A stretch of 64,000 bases of DNA from Alphaproteobacteria bacterium (GTDB lineage Bacteria; Pseudomonadota; Alphaproteobacteria; Micavibrionales; Micavibrionaceae): contig JAGRKE010000008.1 of assembly GCA_020442385.1 (NCBI GenBank), positions 95,537-159,536 on the forward strand, read 5' to 3'. The notes under the pieces are model-generated. The model made no database searches. It was not told where the DNA came from and saw nothing but the letters and a program-made list of their open reading frames with translations. The position numbers were made by a program, and so were the translations under genes. Positions within the stretch are counted from its first letter, which is position 1, and each line of letters starts with the position of its first letter. Positions 1 through 8,757 of the stretch are shown in pieces.

Positions 1-560
1 GAGCCATCATCATTTGGAATGGCCTTGGTTCTAATCAGCCCCAGATCGGTACCGCAATGCGGCTCGGTCAAACACATTGTGCCCGACCATTGGCCGGAGG
101 CGATTTTGGGCATATATAAATCCTGCAATTCAGGAGAACCGAATTTTTGCAGCGCCTCATACGCGCCATAAGACAGGCCTGGATACATCCCGAAGCTCAT
201 ATTCGCCGAGCAAATCATTTCCTTCATGGCGGTATTAACCAGTTGCGGCATACCCATACCACCGTGTTCGGGGGAACAAGCCAAAGACGGCCAACCGCCC
301 TCGACAAATGTATCATATGCCTCTTTAAAGCCCTTTGGGGTGGTCACCGTTCCGGCATCGAAATGACAGCCTTCGGAATCACCGATCTGGTTTAGGGGGA
401 ATAAAACCTCTTCACAGACCTTGCCGCCCTCTTCCAGAATCTGGTCGATCAGATCGCGCGAAACCTCTTCATAACCGGGCAATTCAGCCAGTTTCTCTGC
501 ACAAAGCATGTCGTGCAGAACAAAGCGAATATCATCAAGTGGCGGTGAATAAACAGGCAT
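1..560 (-). CDS. Acyl-CoA dehydrogenase, N-terminal part (runs off the window)
   Basis: Flavoprotein of fatty-acid beta-oxidation that introduces the first double bond into acyl-CoA. Only the first ~186 residues are inside the window; the rest lies beyond base 1. The start MPVYSPPLDDIRFVL matches the short N-terminal extension of the ~600-residue acyl-CoA dehydrogenase type (AcylCoA_DH_N) and is preceded by GGGGGA. Further in, SPEHGGMGMP and the FAD/substrate-loop motif MCLTEPHCGTDLG are the usual dehydrogenase signatures. It belongs to the same subfamily as the complete gene at 45440-47275, so the genome has at least two copies. No partner gene is visible on the truncated side, and substrate chain length cannot be told from the sequence. 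Confidence 0.9.
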   Translation of the reverse strand, partial: MPVYSPPLDDIRFVLHDMLCAEKLAELPGYEEVSRDLIDQILEEGGKVCEEVLFPLNQIGDSEGCHFDAGTVTTPKGFKEAYDTFVEGGWPSLACSPEHGGMGMPQLVNTAMKEMICSANMSFGMYPGLSYGAYEALQKFGSPELQDLYMPKIASGQWSGTMCLTEPHCGTDLGLIRTKAIPNDDG

Positions 561-643
561 GTACAATCCCCCTTGGTTAGGCTTATCACATTAATATAAC
601 GCAGTTTTCTTAAATTTTGATGGAGAAATTTGGGATTTTTTAT

Positions 644-1321
644 TTAGGGAATACGCAAATGATCAACTTGCTGAAGAAATGTCTGGAATTCAAATTTTTG
701 ACTATTCTCTTCAGAGCAAATCAAAGTCAATGAACGGGGTTGAAACATAGGGGACATTGCAAAAAACGTCTCAGCATTGGGAGCATCTTCCCAGGCTTTA
801 ATTTCGTTTTTCGTTGCATGTCGTTGTGTTAAGTGAAATTCATAATCATAAGAATAGCCATTAAACTTAAAGCTTTTATCCGTTCTACTTTTATAAATTT
901 TACAAGAATCCGTCGAATTTCCCCATTCAACAGCCTCAATACCGCCCATTTTGCGCTTTTCTAAAAACGCCCTGACTGATTTTTGATCCTCATTAAATTC
1001 TGAAAACCTGATTAATTCAGTTACCAAGCCTTTTGCGTCTACGTGGCGAATAGTAAATTTATTTTGGACATGATCGTATTTTTTGAAAAATTCTCTATAT
1101 CGAATATCAGGCTCTATGCCTGCCGCTTCCAACAGAGCCTTTACTGCCGTTGATTTTCCGACGTTTCTTTTTCCATTAAAGGACATTGTTAAAACGTTTT
1201 TAGGATTGGAGAAGTCAAGCACGCTCTTACAAAAAACAGCCTCAGTAAAAGCTTTCATTAAATCAATTGTATCTTTCTCTTTTAAAAGAGAAAAACTATA
1301 TGTTTTAAAATCTTTACTCAT
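644..1321 (-). CDS. P-loop NTPase-like protein of unknown function
   Basis: A 225-residue protein that I do not recognise as a whole. Residues 50-57 (GKRNVGKS, followed by T) form a Walker A loop after a hydrophobic strand (VLTMSFN), followed by an amphipathic helix (AVKALLEAAGI). The N-terminal helix plus P-loop resembles TsaE-type tRNA-modification ATPases, but the protein is longer than TsaE (~150 residues) and the rest (DAKGLVTELIRFSEF, MSPMFQPRSLTLI) gives no match I can name. The gene is more AT-rich than its neighbours, which could indicate transfer. No signal peptide or membrane segment is visible, so it is probably cytoplasmic. NTP binding is a fair inference; any more specific role is a guess. 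Confidence 0.6.
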   Translation of the reverse strand: MSKDFKTYSFSLLKEKDTIDLMKAFTEAVFCKSVLDFSNPKNVLTMSFNGKRNVGKSTAVKALLEAAGIEPDIRYREFFKKYDHVQNKFTIRHVDAKGLVTELIRFSEFNEDQKSVRAFLEKRKMGGIEAVEWGNSTDSCKIYKSRTDKSFKFNGYSYDYEFHLTQRHATKNEIKAWEDAPNAETFFAMSPMFQPRSLTLICSEENSQKFEFQTFLQQVDHLRIP

Positions 1322-1374
1322 TATACGCCCTGCCCAGAAATGCGCATAGTAAAGACCATTTAAAGTTATGTCAA

Positions 1375-1635
1375 TTAATTATTGTCTTTAATCATTTGCA
1401 AAAGCTCTTGCGCCACACGCTCCGCATCGGCGTTTTGAATGGCGCGCTTAGCCTGCTCGGTATTGGATTGTTGTTTGGCGGTCATGGCCGCAGCAATGCG
1501 CTGAAGCGTTTCATCACCGATATTTTCGCGCGCCGCGCGCGCATTGGCCAGCGCTTCCTCGCGCAGCTTTTGTGAATGCGCTTCTTTCTTTTTTGCGGCT
1601 TTATCGGCTTTTTTCTCTTTGGATAACCAAAACAT
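1375..1635 (-). CDS. Small highly charged helical protein, unknown
   Basis: An 86-residue hypothetical protein. After MFWLSKEKK it is almost entirely Lys/Ala/Glu/Gln rich (KKADKAAKKKEAHSQ, EEALANARAARENIG), with the heptad-like spacing of a helix or short coiled coil. It has no cysteine, signal peptide or transmembrane segment. It lies 47 bases downstream of the PEPC-like gene on the same strand and could be co-transcribed with it. Codon use and the absence of a competing frame favour a real gene, but no function can be assigned. Confidence 0.55.
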   Translation of the reverse strand: MFWLSKEKKADKAAKKKEAHSQKLREEALANARAARENIGDETLQRIAAAMTAKQQSNTEQAKRAIQNADAERVAQELLQMIKDNN

Positions 1636-1682
1636 GACTAAATTATGCCTGATTTTGGTAAAGAGCGGGTAAAAAATATTTT

Positions 1683-4600
1683 TTATGAAATCTGCGCGCC
1701 CATCGCCTGCTTGAATTCCGGGCTAGCATTTAACCATTCGCGAATACGATCAAAAACAGGCTGATCAGAACTGCCGAAATCATTGCGGTCCAGATTTTTC
1801 GGCATGTTATAGGGACCGTAGAGACGGTGCGCCAGAGCCGCTTGACGCGCAATTTTCAGATCAAGATCATCGTCAGCTTTGATCGCACCCTTATCCAGAT
1901 CGCCCTCCAATACATGCTGGAACGCAAAGATCAAACGCATATCTTCAGCCATCTGGCGACCATTTTTAATTTCTTCTGAGAAGCGTTTTTGGCTACGCTT
2001 TCCGAACTTCAAGGCTTGCAGCGTATCATCGTCACTATAAAGCCCGTTAATAATCTGCTTATAGCTGCGGCTTTTAAAGGTTACACCCCGATCGCCCTCT
2101 TCCGCCGTATTAGCCAGCGCTTCCATAAAGGCTGTGGCCTCAATCGCATCAATCGCCAGCACAGCATGAAAAGCCATATTCTCTTTTTTGCTCAACGCGG
2201 CATAATTATTTTTCGACAATTCAAGAAGCTGGGCGACGCTCCAGCGCGTCTCGTCTTTTGACGCCTCCATTTTATCAAAGCCATATTCGTAATTGGCATT
2301 AGCCAGTGCGACGACTGCGTTGGAAAACATATATTTAAAGCGCCAAATATCCCTGTTCCAGAATTCTTTTAAATCTTCATCTGTAATCTGCTTCTTCTGA
2401 TAGGCATCATGCAATTTTTTCAGAAAATGGCCGAACGTAAAAGAGCCGTCCGCAAAGGTGCCGGTTAAAACAAAAGATTTATTTGAGTGAATAGCGCGCG
2501 CGCTGGCCACACCCTTCTTTTGCTTGCCGGGTCTGGATGTTCCGCGTTTGGAAATATTGGTCAGCTCCGCCATGGTGATCGCTGAAACTTCTTCCATATA
2601 CAGATCCAGACGCTCCGTTCCGTTTGAACGCGACAAGCTTTGATCCGTGCGCATCAACTCATATTTATCCATACAGGATTTTTCAGCCGCATCCATAATC
2701 GCATGCATCGCCGGCGAATATTGTGCCGGAGCAGGCGCGACAAAATTAGCCGGAACATGCCCATCAATCACCATGGAAGAGGCCGTAACCTGTTCTTGAA
2801 TATTCATCAGGAGATCGTAGACCTGCGCACGCGTGCCCATCATAAGGCCGGGGCCACGGCCCTGAATGGTTGCTGCAACAAAAGACACAATCTGCTTCAG
2901 AGTTTGTTTGTCTTCCGCTGAAAATTCGATTCCCTCTTCCTGACGAATGTCTTCAATAATACTAAGCATGTGGCGCGGTAACATTTGCGGTGCCAACCCG
3001 CCGCGAGCATAAGACAATCCGCCGCCTTTTTGATCCATCACCGCTTTTTTAAATTCCAGCGACAGACGAATTTGATCTTTTTCCGCTTTGCGCTGCACCG
3101 GGCGAATAAACACACCGAATTTTTTTTGCGTGTCGCTGAGAGAGGATTTCACAATCACCCCGGCATTCGGGGTGTCTTTCAGATTCTTTTTGCCGAAATA
3201 GCCTTCATAAAGACGGTTCGTTTCCGCCGTATTCTCAACCGTTCTTTTTTCTTCATTCAAATTGATATGCTTGGCTGCTTTAATACCAAAAGCTTCAGCC
3301 AAAAATTGTTGCTCAATAGCAGAAACACTCTCAGCATTGGCAATAATCATCTCACCCATACGTTTGTGATTAAAACACTGCGCCGCCAAAATAACATGTT
3401 GCAGAACCTCACCTGCCCAGTGTTTTTCATTTTCTTCATCGCTTACGGGCTTGGTTTGATCCCAAATCGCAGGGCTGGACGCTAAAAGCCATTTAGGCAA
3501 TTGCTCACTATATTTCTCAGACAGTTTTTTGAAAAAATAAGCTTGGTTTTTGGGGCGCAATTGATCGAAGGATTTTCCTGAAGGAATCAGTTCTTGCAGA
3601 ACCTCAGAATGACGCTCCTCAAGATAAGAAAACAAATTACCAAGGATGCTCGCTTTTCTAGGATCCGTGTTAAAATAATCGCCGCTATCATGGCGGAATT
3701 GCTGGCGACCCAGCGCCATACCGTTTTGGTTATAGGCCATGATCACCCGGCGAATCGCCGCACTTGTTTCCGCGCTGACCTTTTCGGCTTTTACGATTTC
3801 GCGCATGTCTGAGATAATCTGCGCGCTGAGTTCCGGACCGACCTTATAGAGTTTATTTTTGTAAGGCGTGCTGGTGAAAACCTGATTGAACGTCTTCTTT
3901 GCGAGCCTATATTTGGCGCTGCCTGAATCGAGAAGACGAATATCATCCAAAGCCTCTTCCAGAGGCGAGAGTTTTTGAACCATTTCATCAAAAACCGCTC
4001 TTACATCAGAGAGCTGGTCAGCATCAGCCTGCGGGATTGACAGGTCTTGTAAAATTTCAAGATAGAGCTTGGTCGCACGGCTGGCGCCCTCAATACGCTG
4101 GGCCAGAACCACGGATGCCGGAACGCGCTTGCCATCAAGATCGGTATTGTGCCAACTGCGCTCAGCCAGATCGGTGCCAAACTCAGGGTCGGTAAAATCA
4201 ATAACACCCCCGCCCAAAACCTCGTCAGCCGCATCTTGAACATCTTCAAGAAAATCAATCATGCCATCTGTGTAAAGCTGTTGCTGGTCAAGCGCGGCAT
4301 TGGTTTCTTCTTTCGCACTTTGTTTTTCATGCGCAATTAGTTCAGCCTCAAGGTTTTTTGTAATCCAGCGTTCTAATGCCGTATCGCGATCCTTTACATT
4401 TTCCTGCTCGGAAATTGCGATCAAATCCGCAAAAATCTTTTCTTGCGGCTCTTTTTTGTCGGTGGTCGGGTGGGGCGTAATAATCATCAAAACCGAGAGA
4501 TTTTTATAGAGCTGTGCAATCTCCTGCGGCTTATAAACTCGCGCCAGTGTTTTGATATTTTCTTTAACGGTCTCGCGGCGCAGCTGACGATTAAAAACTG

Positions 4601-4967
4601 CATCGCCATGACGGCCATTTTGCTGGTTGCGCTGCGCCTGAATATGCGCCCCGGCATTGAGCATGCCCGCCATCGCCTCCAGATGAGCAATCGCACCGAT
4701 CTGGTTTTTATCAAGTGTTGAGAGCTGCTCTTGCAAAACACTTGCGCGGTCTTGCGCATAAGACTGGTCTTTATACCTCCGGTAGAGAGAAACCGCCTCT
4801 TTCCAGCTCAAACCGTGTAAAACATCCGGCTTTTGATTGCTGTTTTCGTAAGCGGAGAGAACACGGTTTAAAATGATTTTTGATCCTTGAAGAACATCTT
4901 GCCATTTATCTGAAGCAAGAAGCTTAAGGCTAGCACTTTCTGAAAAATTTAAGACCGACTCCGTCAT
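1683..4967 (-). CDS. Diverged phosphoenolpyruvate carboxylase-like protein
   Basis: A 1094-residue cytoplasmic protein. Two segments recall the phosphoenolpyruvate carboxylase active site. MIITPHPTTDKK (His near residue 166) aligns with the TAHPTE motif carrying the catalytic histidine. KGGGLSYARGGLAPQM (about residues 648-663) aligns with the GRGG..GRGGAP phosphate-binding loop. The spacing of about 485 residues is close to that in the bacterial enzyme. FSNAVVALANANYEYG (~882) resembles the later ...AKADLxLAxxY helix. Against a normal enzyme: it is ~200 residues longer than usual (~880-930), the Glu after HPT is Thr, and the C terminus ends MGAQIS rather than the usual NTG. If active it would make oxaloacetate from PEP and bicarbonate; it may instead be a degenerate or repurposed paralogue. 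A promoter lies just upstream (5055-5084). Confidence 0.5.
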   Translation of the reverse strand: MTESVLNFSESASLKLLASDKWQDVLQGSKIILNRVLSAYENSNQKPDVLHGLSWKEAVSLYRRYKDQSYAQDRASVLQEQLSTLDKNQIGAIAHLEAMAGMLNAGAHIQAQRNQQNGRHGDAVFNRQLRRETVKENIKTLARVYKPQEIAQLYKNLSVLMIITPHPTTDKKEPQEKIFADLIAISEQENVKDRDTALERWITKNLEAELIAHEKQSAKEETNAALDQQQLYTDGMIDFLEDVQDAADEVLGGGVIDFTDPEFGTDLAERSWHNTDLDGKRVPASVVLAQRIEGASRATKLYLEILQDLSIPQADADQLSDVRAVFDEMVQKLSPLEEALDDIRLLDSGSAKYRLAKKTFNQVFTSTPYKNKLYKVGPELSAQIISDMREIVKAEKVSAETSAAIRRVIMAYNQNGMALGRQQFRHDSGDYFNTDPRKASILGNLFSYLEERHSEVLQELIPSGKSFDQLRPKNQAYFFKKLSEKYSEQLPKWLLASSPAIWDQTKPVSDEENEKHWAGEVLQHVILAAQCFNHKRMGEMIIANAESVSAIEQQFLAEAFGIKAAKHINLNEEKRTVENTAETNRLYEGYFGKKNLKDTPNAGVIVKSSLSDTQKKFGVFIRPVQRKAEKDQIRLSLEFKKAVMDQKGGGLSYARGGLAPQMLPRHMLSIIEDIRQEEGIEFSAEDKQTLKQIVSFVAATIQGRGPGLMMGTRAQVYDLLMNIQEQVTASSMVIDGHVPANFVAPAPAQYSPAMHAIMDAAEKSCMDKYELMRTDQSLSRSNGTERLDLYMEEVSAITMAELTNISKRGTSRPGKQKKGVASARAIHSNKSFVLTGTFADGSFTFGHFLKKLHDAYQKKQITDEDLKEFWNRDIWRFKYMFSNAVVALANANYEYGFDKMEASKDETRWSVAQLLELSKNNYAALSKKENMAFHAVLAIDAIEATAFMEALANTAEEGDRGVTFKSRSYKQIINGLYSDDDTLQALKFGKRSQKRFSEEIKNGRQMAEDMRLIFAFQHVLEGDLDKGAIKADDDLDLKIARQAALAHRLYGPYNMPKNLDRNDFGSSDQPVFDRIREWLNASPEFKQAMGAQIS

Positions 4968-5054
4968 GTACTCTACTCTAGTTCACCGGGTTGCCGCCCA
5001 TTCACGCAACCAGCTTTGCTCTCCGTTATTTACTCAAGTGTGTGGCGTGTGTTT

Positions 5055-5084
5055 TTTATAGACAATCGCGCATGAAAAAGTCAA
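5055..5084 (-). promoter_or_regulatory. Sigma-70-like promoter for the PEPC-like gene, overlapped by an inverted repeat
   Basis: Read on the minus strand, TTGACT (5084-5079) and TATAAA (5060-5055) are separated by 18 bases and point at the gene starting at 4967. A perfect 9-base inverted repeat, ATGAAAAAG / CTTTTTCAT with a 5-base spacer (5072-5094), covers the -35 element. This could be a repressor operator, or the remnant of a hairpin ending the upstream fadN-like transcript, though no T-run follows it on the minus strand. The leader would be about 80 bases. Confidence 0.5.
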
Positions 5085-5127
5085 TCTTTTTCATAAAAAA
5101 CATTAGCTACAGGAAACGGAAAAATCC

Positions 5128-7530
5128 CTAATTTCTTAAGGGCTTACCTTTTTCCAGCATATGCTCAATGCGGTTGAATGTGCCTTCATTGCGGATGAGA
5201 GCGGAAAACTGCTCCAATTCAAGGCGCAAGAGGTCATCCTCGCTGATCGGCTTGGTCCAATCGGCCTCCGGTCCGCCGGAGAGCACTTTGGCAAGATGAT
5301 CAGAGACCACAACGTCATAGGGCGTAGCCTTGCCCGATTTGCGCAAATCCGCTACGGCAAGGTCCAAAGCCGCCTTACCGCCCGGTCCGGGCATACGGAT
5401 TTCTTCGGCCTTTTCCGGCACTTTATAGTCTTTCGCCAATTCCAGCGCGCGCTGCTTGGCGTCATAAAGCAAGCGGTCGCGGTTCATCGTAATGCCATCG
5501 GTTTCACGGAAATAGCCGATAGAGACTGCCTCTTGTGCGCTTTTTGCGACGGTGGCCGTTCCAATCGTCTCAAACGCCTTGCGCACCGCGCCCATCGGCG
5601 TATTGGGCGGGGAGAACCACATGGCGGCCTTGCCGAATTTTTCAACACCTGCCATGAATGTGGCTTTTTCACGCTCCATAAAGCGCAAAATCATCTCCTT
5701 ACAGCCGCCCCAGCCGGGGATTACGCCCACACCAACCTCAACCAGGCCAGTGTAGGTTTCTGCGTGCGCCTGCACTGCGTCTGAGGTGAGCAAGATTTCA
5801 CAACCGCCGCCCAGCGCCATACCGCTCGGCGCAGAAACAACAGGAAACGGCGCATATTTGAGCTTCATAAAGGTTTGCTGACCCACGCCGATAAATTCTT
5901 CGACCTGCGGATACAGCGCGATATTCATCATAAACAGCGCCAAACCCAAATTCGCGCCGGCAGAGAAATGCGAAGCTTCGTTGTAAACCACCAGCGCCTT
6001 GTAATCGCCAGAACCATCACCAATCGTGGCGATAACTTTGTTCAGCATCTCAAAGGTCTTGTCATCGAAGGTGTTCATTTTCGAGGTATGCTCAAAACAC
6101 AGCACACCATCACCGATATCCCAAACGCTGGCAGAGCCGTTTTTCATGACGGGTTCGGAGGAGAGTTTAATGTCGCTGAGCAAAAGAACCCCATCGGAGC
6201 GTTTGACCGCATGATATTTCCCATCCGTACCGAAATATTGCAGAGCGCCGCCTTCGACCTTATAGAAGGTGCCCTCACCGACTTTGGTCAGCATTTCAGG
6301 AACGGCAATCCCTTCAGCCGCCAGTTTTTCAGCAAAAACTTTAGGGCCGATGGCATCGATCATCTCGAACGGGCCTTGCTTCCAGTTATAGCCGAGCTTC
6401 ATGCCCTCATCGATATCATAGACGGTATCGGCAATCTCACCCACCAGCGAGGCCGCATACGCCAGAGTCTTAGATAAAACCGCCCACGCGTATTGTCCAC
6501 CCGGTGAATCGGTCTCCAGCACCGCGCGCAAGCCCTTTTTCCCCGCCGAAACAGCCGGATCAGATGGCTTGGAGGCTTTTGCATACTGGCTTTCATCAAA
6601 TGTGTTCGCATCAATCGCCAGCGCCTGTTTTTCTTTTGCCTTCGGATTGTCGGGATTAAGGCGGAAAAATCCACCCTTACCTTTGCGGCCTGTATACCCG
6701 GCCTCGATCATGCCGTGAACGAATTTGTGATCGATAAATAAATCACGGTATGCATCATCCTTGGGCAAGGTGGAAAGCAAGCTGTCGGAAAGCTTAGGCA
6801 TCAAATCAATACCCACAAGATCGATCAGCGCGAACACGCCGGTTTTGGGAATGCCCACGGGCTTGCTCAAAACCGCATCGGCCACTTCAATCGAAACGCC
6901 TTGCGCCACGGCTTCGTTCACTCCGGCGGTTAGCCAGAACACACCCAAACGGTTGGCAATAAAGCCCGGCGTATCGTGGCATTGCACTACGCCCTTACCC
7001 AGCTTCACATCGCAAATCTCACGGATTGTCTCTATGGCTTTTTTATCGGTTTTCGGGCCGACCACCAACTCCAGAAGGCGCATATAGCGCGGCGGGTTGA
7101 AGAAGTGCGTGATCATAAAATCTTTGGCAAACGCATCGGGCTGCCCTTCGATGAGTTTATGTAGCGGAATGGTGGAGGTGTTCGAACTCACGATCGAGCC
7201 TTTTTTGCGGGCTTTTTGCAGTTTCTCATAGGTCGCGTGTTTAATTTTGAGATCTTCGAGAACCACCTCGATAATCCAGTCACAGTCAGCGATCATATCC
7301 AAATCATCATCAATCGTACCCGTGCTGATCAGCTTCGCATTGCGCTTATGCATGAAGGGCGCAGGGTCTTGCTTGAGCATACGCTCAACCGCGCCTGCTG
7401 CTAAATCTTTACCTTCGACCTTAATATCCAGCAACACAACCGGCAGGCCCGCATTGGCCACTTGCGCGGCGATGCCCGAACCCATAACCCCCGATCCAAT
7501 CACGGCTACTTTTTTAATCTGATCGCTCAT
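5128..7530 (-). CDS. fadN: 3-hydroxyacyl-CoA dehydrogenase / enoyl-CoA hydratase (FadN/FadB type)
   Basis: An 800-residue bifunctional beta-oxidation enzyme that hydrates enoyl-CoA and oxidises L-3-hydroxyacyl-CoA with NAD+. The domain order is that of FadN: dehydrogenase first, hydratase last, the reverse of E. coli FadB. The NAD-binding loop is VAVIGSGVMGSGIAAQ (~8-23), and the catalytic-His segment is ITHFFNPPRYMRLLELV. The second dehydrogenase C-terminal domain contains GYNWKQGPFEMIDAIG. The crotonase fold has the oxyanion-hole segment GMALGGGCEILLTSDA and the downstream VEVGVGVIPGWGGCKEM. It overlaps the 402-residue gene upstream by ATGA and has AAAGGAAAA before its start, so the two are translationally coupled. 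With fadA it makes a three-gene operon. Confidence 0.92.
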   Translation of the reverse strand: MSDQIKKVAVIGSGVMGSGIAAQVANAGLPVVLLDIKVEGKDLAAGAVERMLKQDPAPFMHKRNAKLISTGTIDDDLDMIADCDWIIEVVLEDLKIKHATYEKLQKARKKGSIVSSNTSTIPLHKLIEGQPDAFAKDFMITHFFNPPRYMRLLELVVGPKTDKKAIETIREICDVKLGKGVVQCHDTPGFIANRLGVFWLTAGVNEAVAQGVSIEVADAVLSKPVGIPKTGVFALIDLVGIDLMPKLSDSLLSTLPKDDAYRDLFIDHKFVHGMIEAGYTGRKGKGGFFRLNPDNPKAKEKQALAIDANTFDESQYAKASKPSDPAVSAGKKGLRAVLETDSPGGQYAWAVLSKTLAYAASLVGEIADTVYDIDEGMKLGYNWKQGPFEMIDAIGPKVFAEKLAAEGIAVPEMLTKVGEGTFYKVEGGALQYFGTDGKYHAVKRSDGVLLLSDIKLSSEPVMKNGSASVWDIGDGVLCFEHTSKMNTFDDKTFEMLNKVIATIGDGSGDYKALVVYNEASHFSAGANLGLALFMMNIALYPQVEEFIGVGQQTFMKLKYAPFPVVSAPSGMALGGGCEILLTSDAVQAHAETYTGLVEVGVGVIPGWGGCKEMILRFMEREKATFMAGVEKFGKAAMWFSPPNTPMGAVRKAFETIGTATVAKSAQEAVSIGYFRETDGITMNRDRLLYDAKQRALELAKDYKVPEKAEEIRMPGPGGKAALDLAVADLRKSGKATPYDVVVSDHLAKVLSGGPEADWTKPISEDDLLRLELEQFSALIRNEGTFNRIEHMLEKGKPLRN

Positions 7531-8735
7531 GCGGTTTTCCTTTCATGCGTCGCTATATCGTCTTCGTCAAAATCAGCCAGGGCTTCGTAAAATTCGTCCA
7601 TGGCTTCGTTGGTCCATTTTTCAATATTGCCAATTTCCTGAAACTGGCCACTTAGAATAAAATTCACATTGTTAATCACCTCGGCCTCATAAGCACGTAC
7701 ATCCTTAATTTCGGCCATGGGCTGCGCCAGTCCGCGCATCATGCGCATATAAAGCGTTGTCAGCCCCTCCAGCGAGCCAAACACCAAGAGCTTCTCACGC
7801 AAATGACCTAGAGATTTGAGCTTATGCTCCATATAGGGCTGATAATATTTCTCGATGTATTTTACTTTTTGTTCAATCTCGCGTTCTTGCGTTGCCAGCA
7901 AAACCCGCAGCTCCGCCGTACTCAAAAACAGCTTGCCCTCACTGCCCGATAAATCTTCGCGTGATTTTTCAAACAGATCAATCAACGCAGCAGACTTCGT
8001 TTGAATGGTTTTAATATTTTCCGCTCCGGCTTTTTTATCGAGTGTAAATTTCTTGGGCGCCTGCACCATCGCGGCTGCGGATTTGCGCGCTTTATCAAAT
8101 TCACCGACACGCAAATTCGAGCGCAGCGAGGTCAGCAAGCGCGGCGCGTCTTTACCATGCACCCTTTCCAGCGCACTCTCCAGCGCCGAAAAATTTTCAT
8201 CCGCCACTTCCAACGTTTTTAGTGCGCCGCCGAGCCGTGCATGAGATTCACGCAGCTCATTGCGTTCTTTTTGATAGCGACGCAAAACCGTGCCGACATC
8301 CGAGGTCCATTTCGTGCCTTTTTTACTGCCGCTCTCACCTGTCGCAACATTTTCATTCTTAAGCATTTCCTGATGAACAAAGCCGCTACAGCGGTCAATA
8401 TGCGCATAGACCAATGCAAAGCGCAGAATATTCTTTTGCAAATCTTCCAGCGCCTCTGCCGCCGCCTGTTTGAGCTTCGCTGCCTCCGCGTGATTTTGAA
8501 CCCGTACGGTTTTTTTACGCTCCTGCGCCGCCCATTCCAGTGAATATTTAAAAAAAGCTTGATAGAGCGAACTTAGAATATCGTTTTCCCGCGCGGCATT
8601 TTTCATGTCAGGATTATCTTGAATCGTGCGCACATAGCCCTTTACGACATCGGTGAATGCCGCCGCCGCATTGGAGATATCATTCTCCGGCGTGAGGTCT
8701 AGTTCTCCGAGTAAGGCCCGTACGATTGCGGACAT
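7527..8735 (-). CDS. Unknown helical protein between fadA and fadN
   Basis: A 402-residue protein that I do not recognise. It has no signal peptide, transmembrane segment or nucleotide-binding loop, and is almost wholly predicted helix with coiled-coil-like stretches (QNHAEAAKLKQAAAEALED; ATQEREIEQKVKYIEKYY). The end is acidic (EFYEALADFDEDDIATHE). It starts with a good ribosome site (AGGAAGG), 22 bases after fadA stops, and its TGA overlaps the ATG of fadN. Being locked between the two core beta-oxidation genes suggests a role in that pathway, for instance a scaffold, regulator or lipid-associated protein; this is inference from position only. Confidence 0.7.
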   Translation of the reverse strand: MSAIVRALLGELDLTPENDISNAAAAFTDVVKGYVRTIQDNPDMKNAARENDILSSLYQAFFKYSLEWAAQERKKTVRVQNHAEAAKLKQAAAEALEDLQKNILRFALVYAHIDRCSGFVHQEMLKNENVATGESGSKKGTKWTSDVGTVLRRYQKERNELRESHARLGGALKTLEVADENFSALESALERVHGKDAPRLLTSLRSNLRVGEFDKARKSAAAMVQAPKKFTLDKKAGAENIKTIQTKSAALIDLFEKSREDLSGSEGKLFLSTAELRVLLATQEREIEQKVKYIEKYYQPYMEHKLKSLGHLREKLLVFGSLEGLTTLYMRMMRGLAQPMAEIKDVRAYEAEVINNVNFILSGQFQEIGNIEKWTNEAMDEFYEALADFDEDDIATHERKTA

Positions 8736-8757
8736 GCAGCCTTCCTGATCTGGTTAA

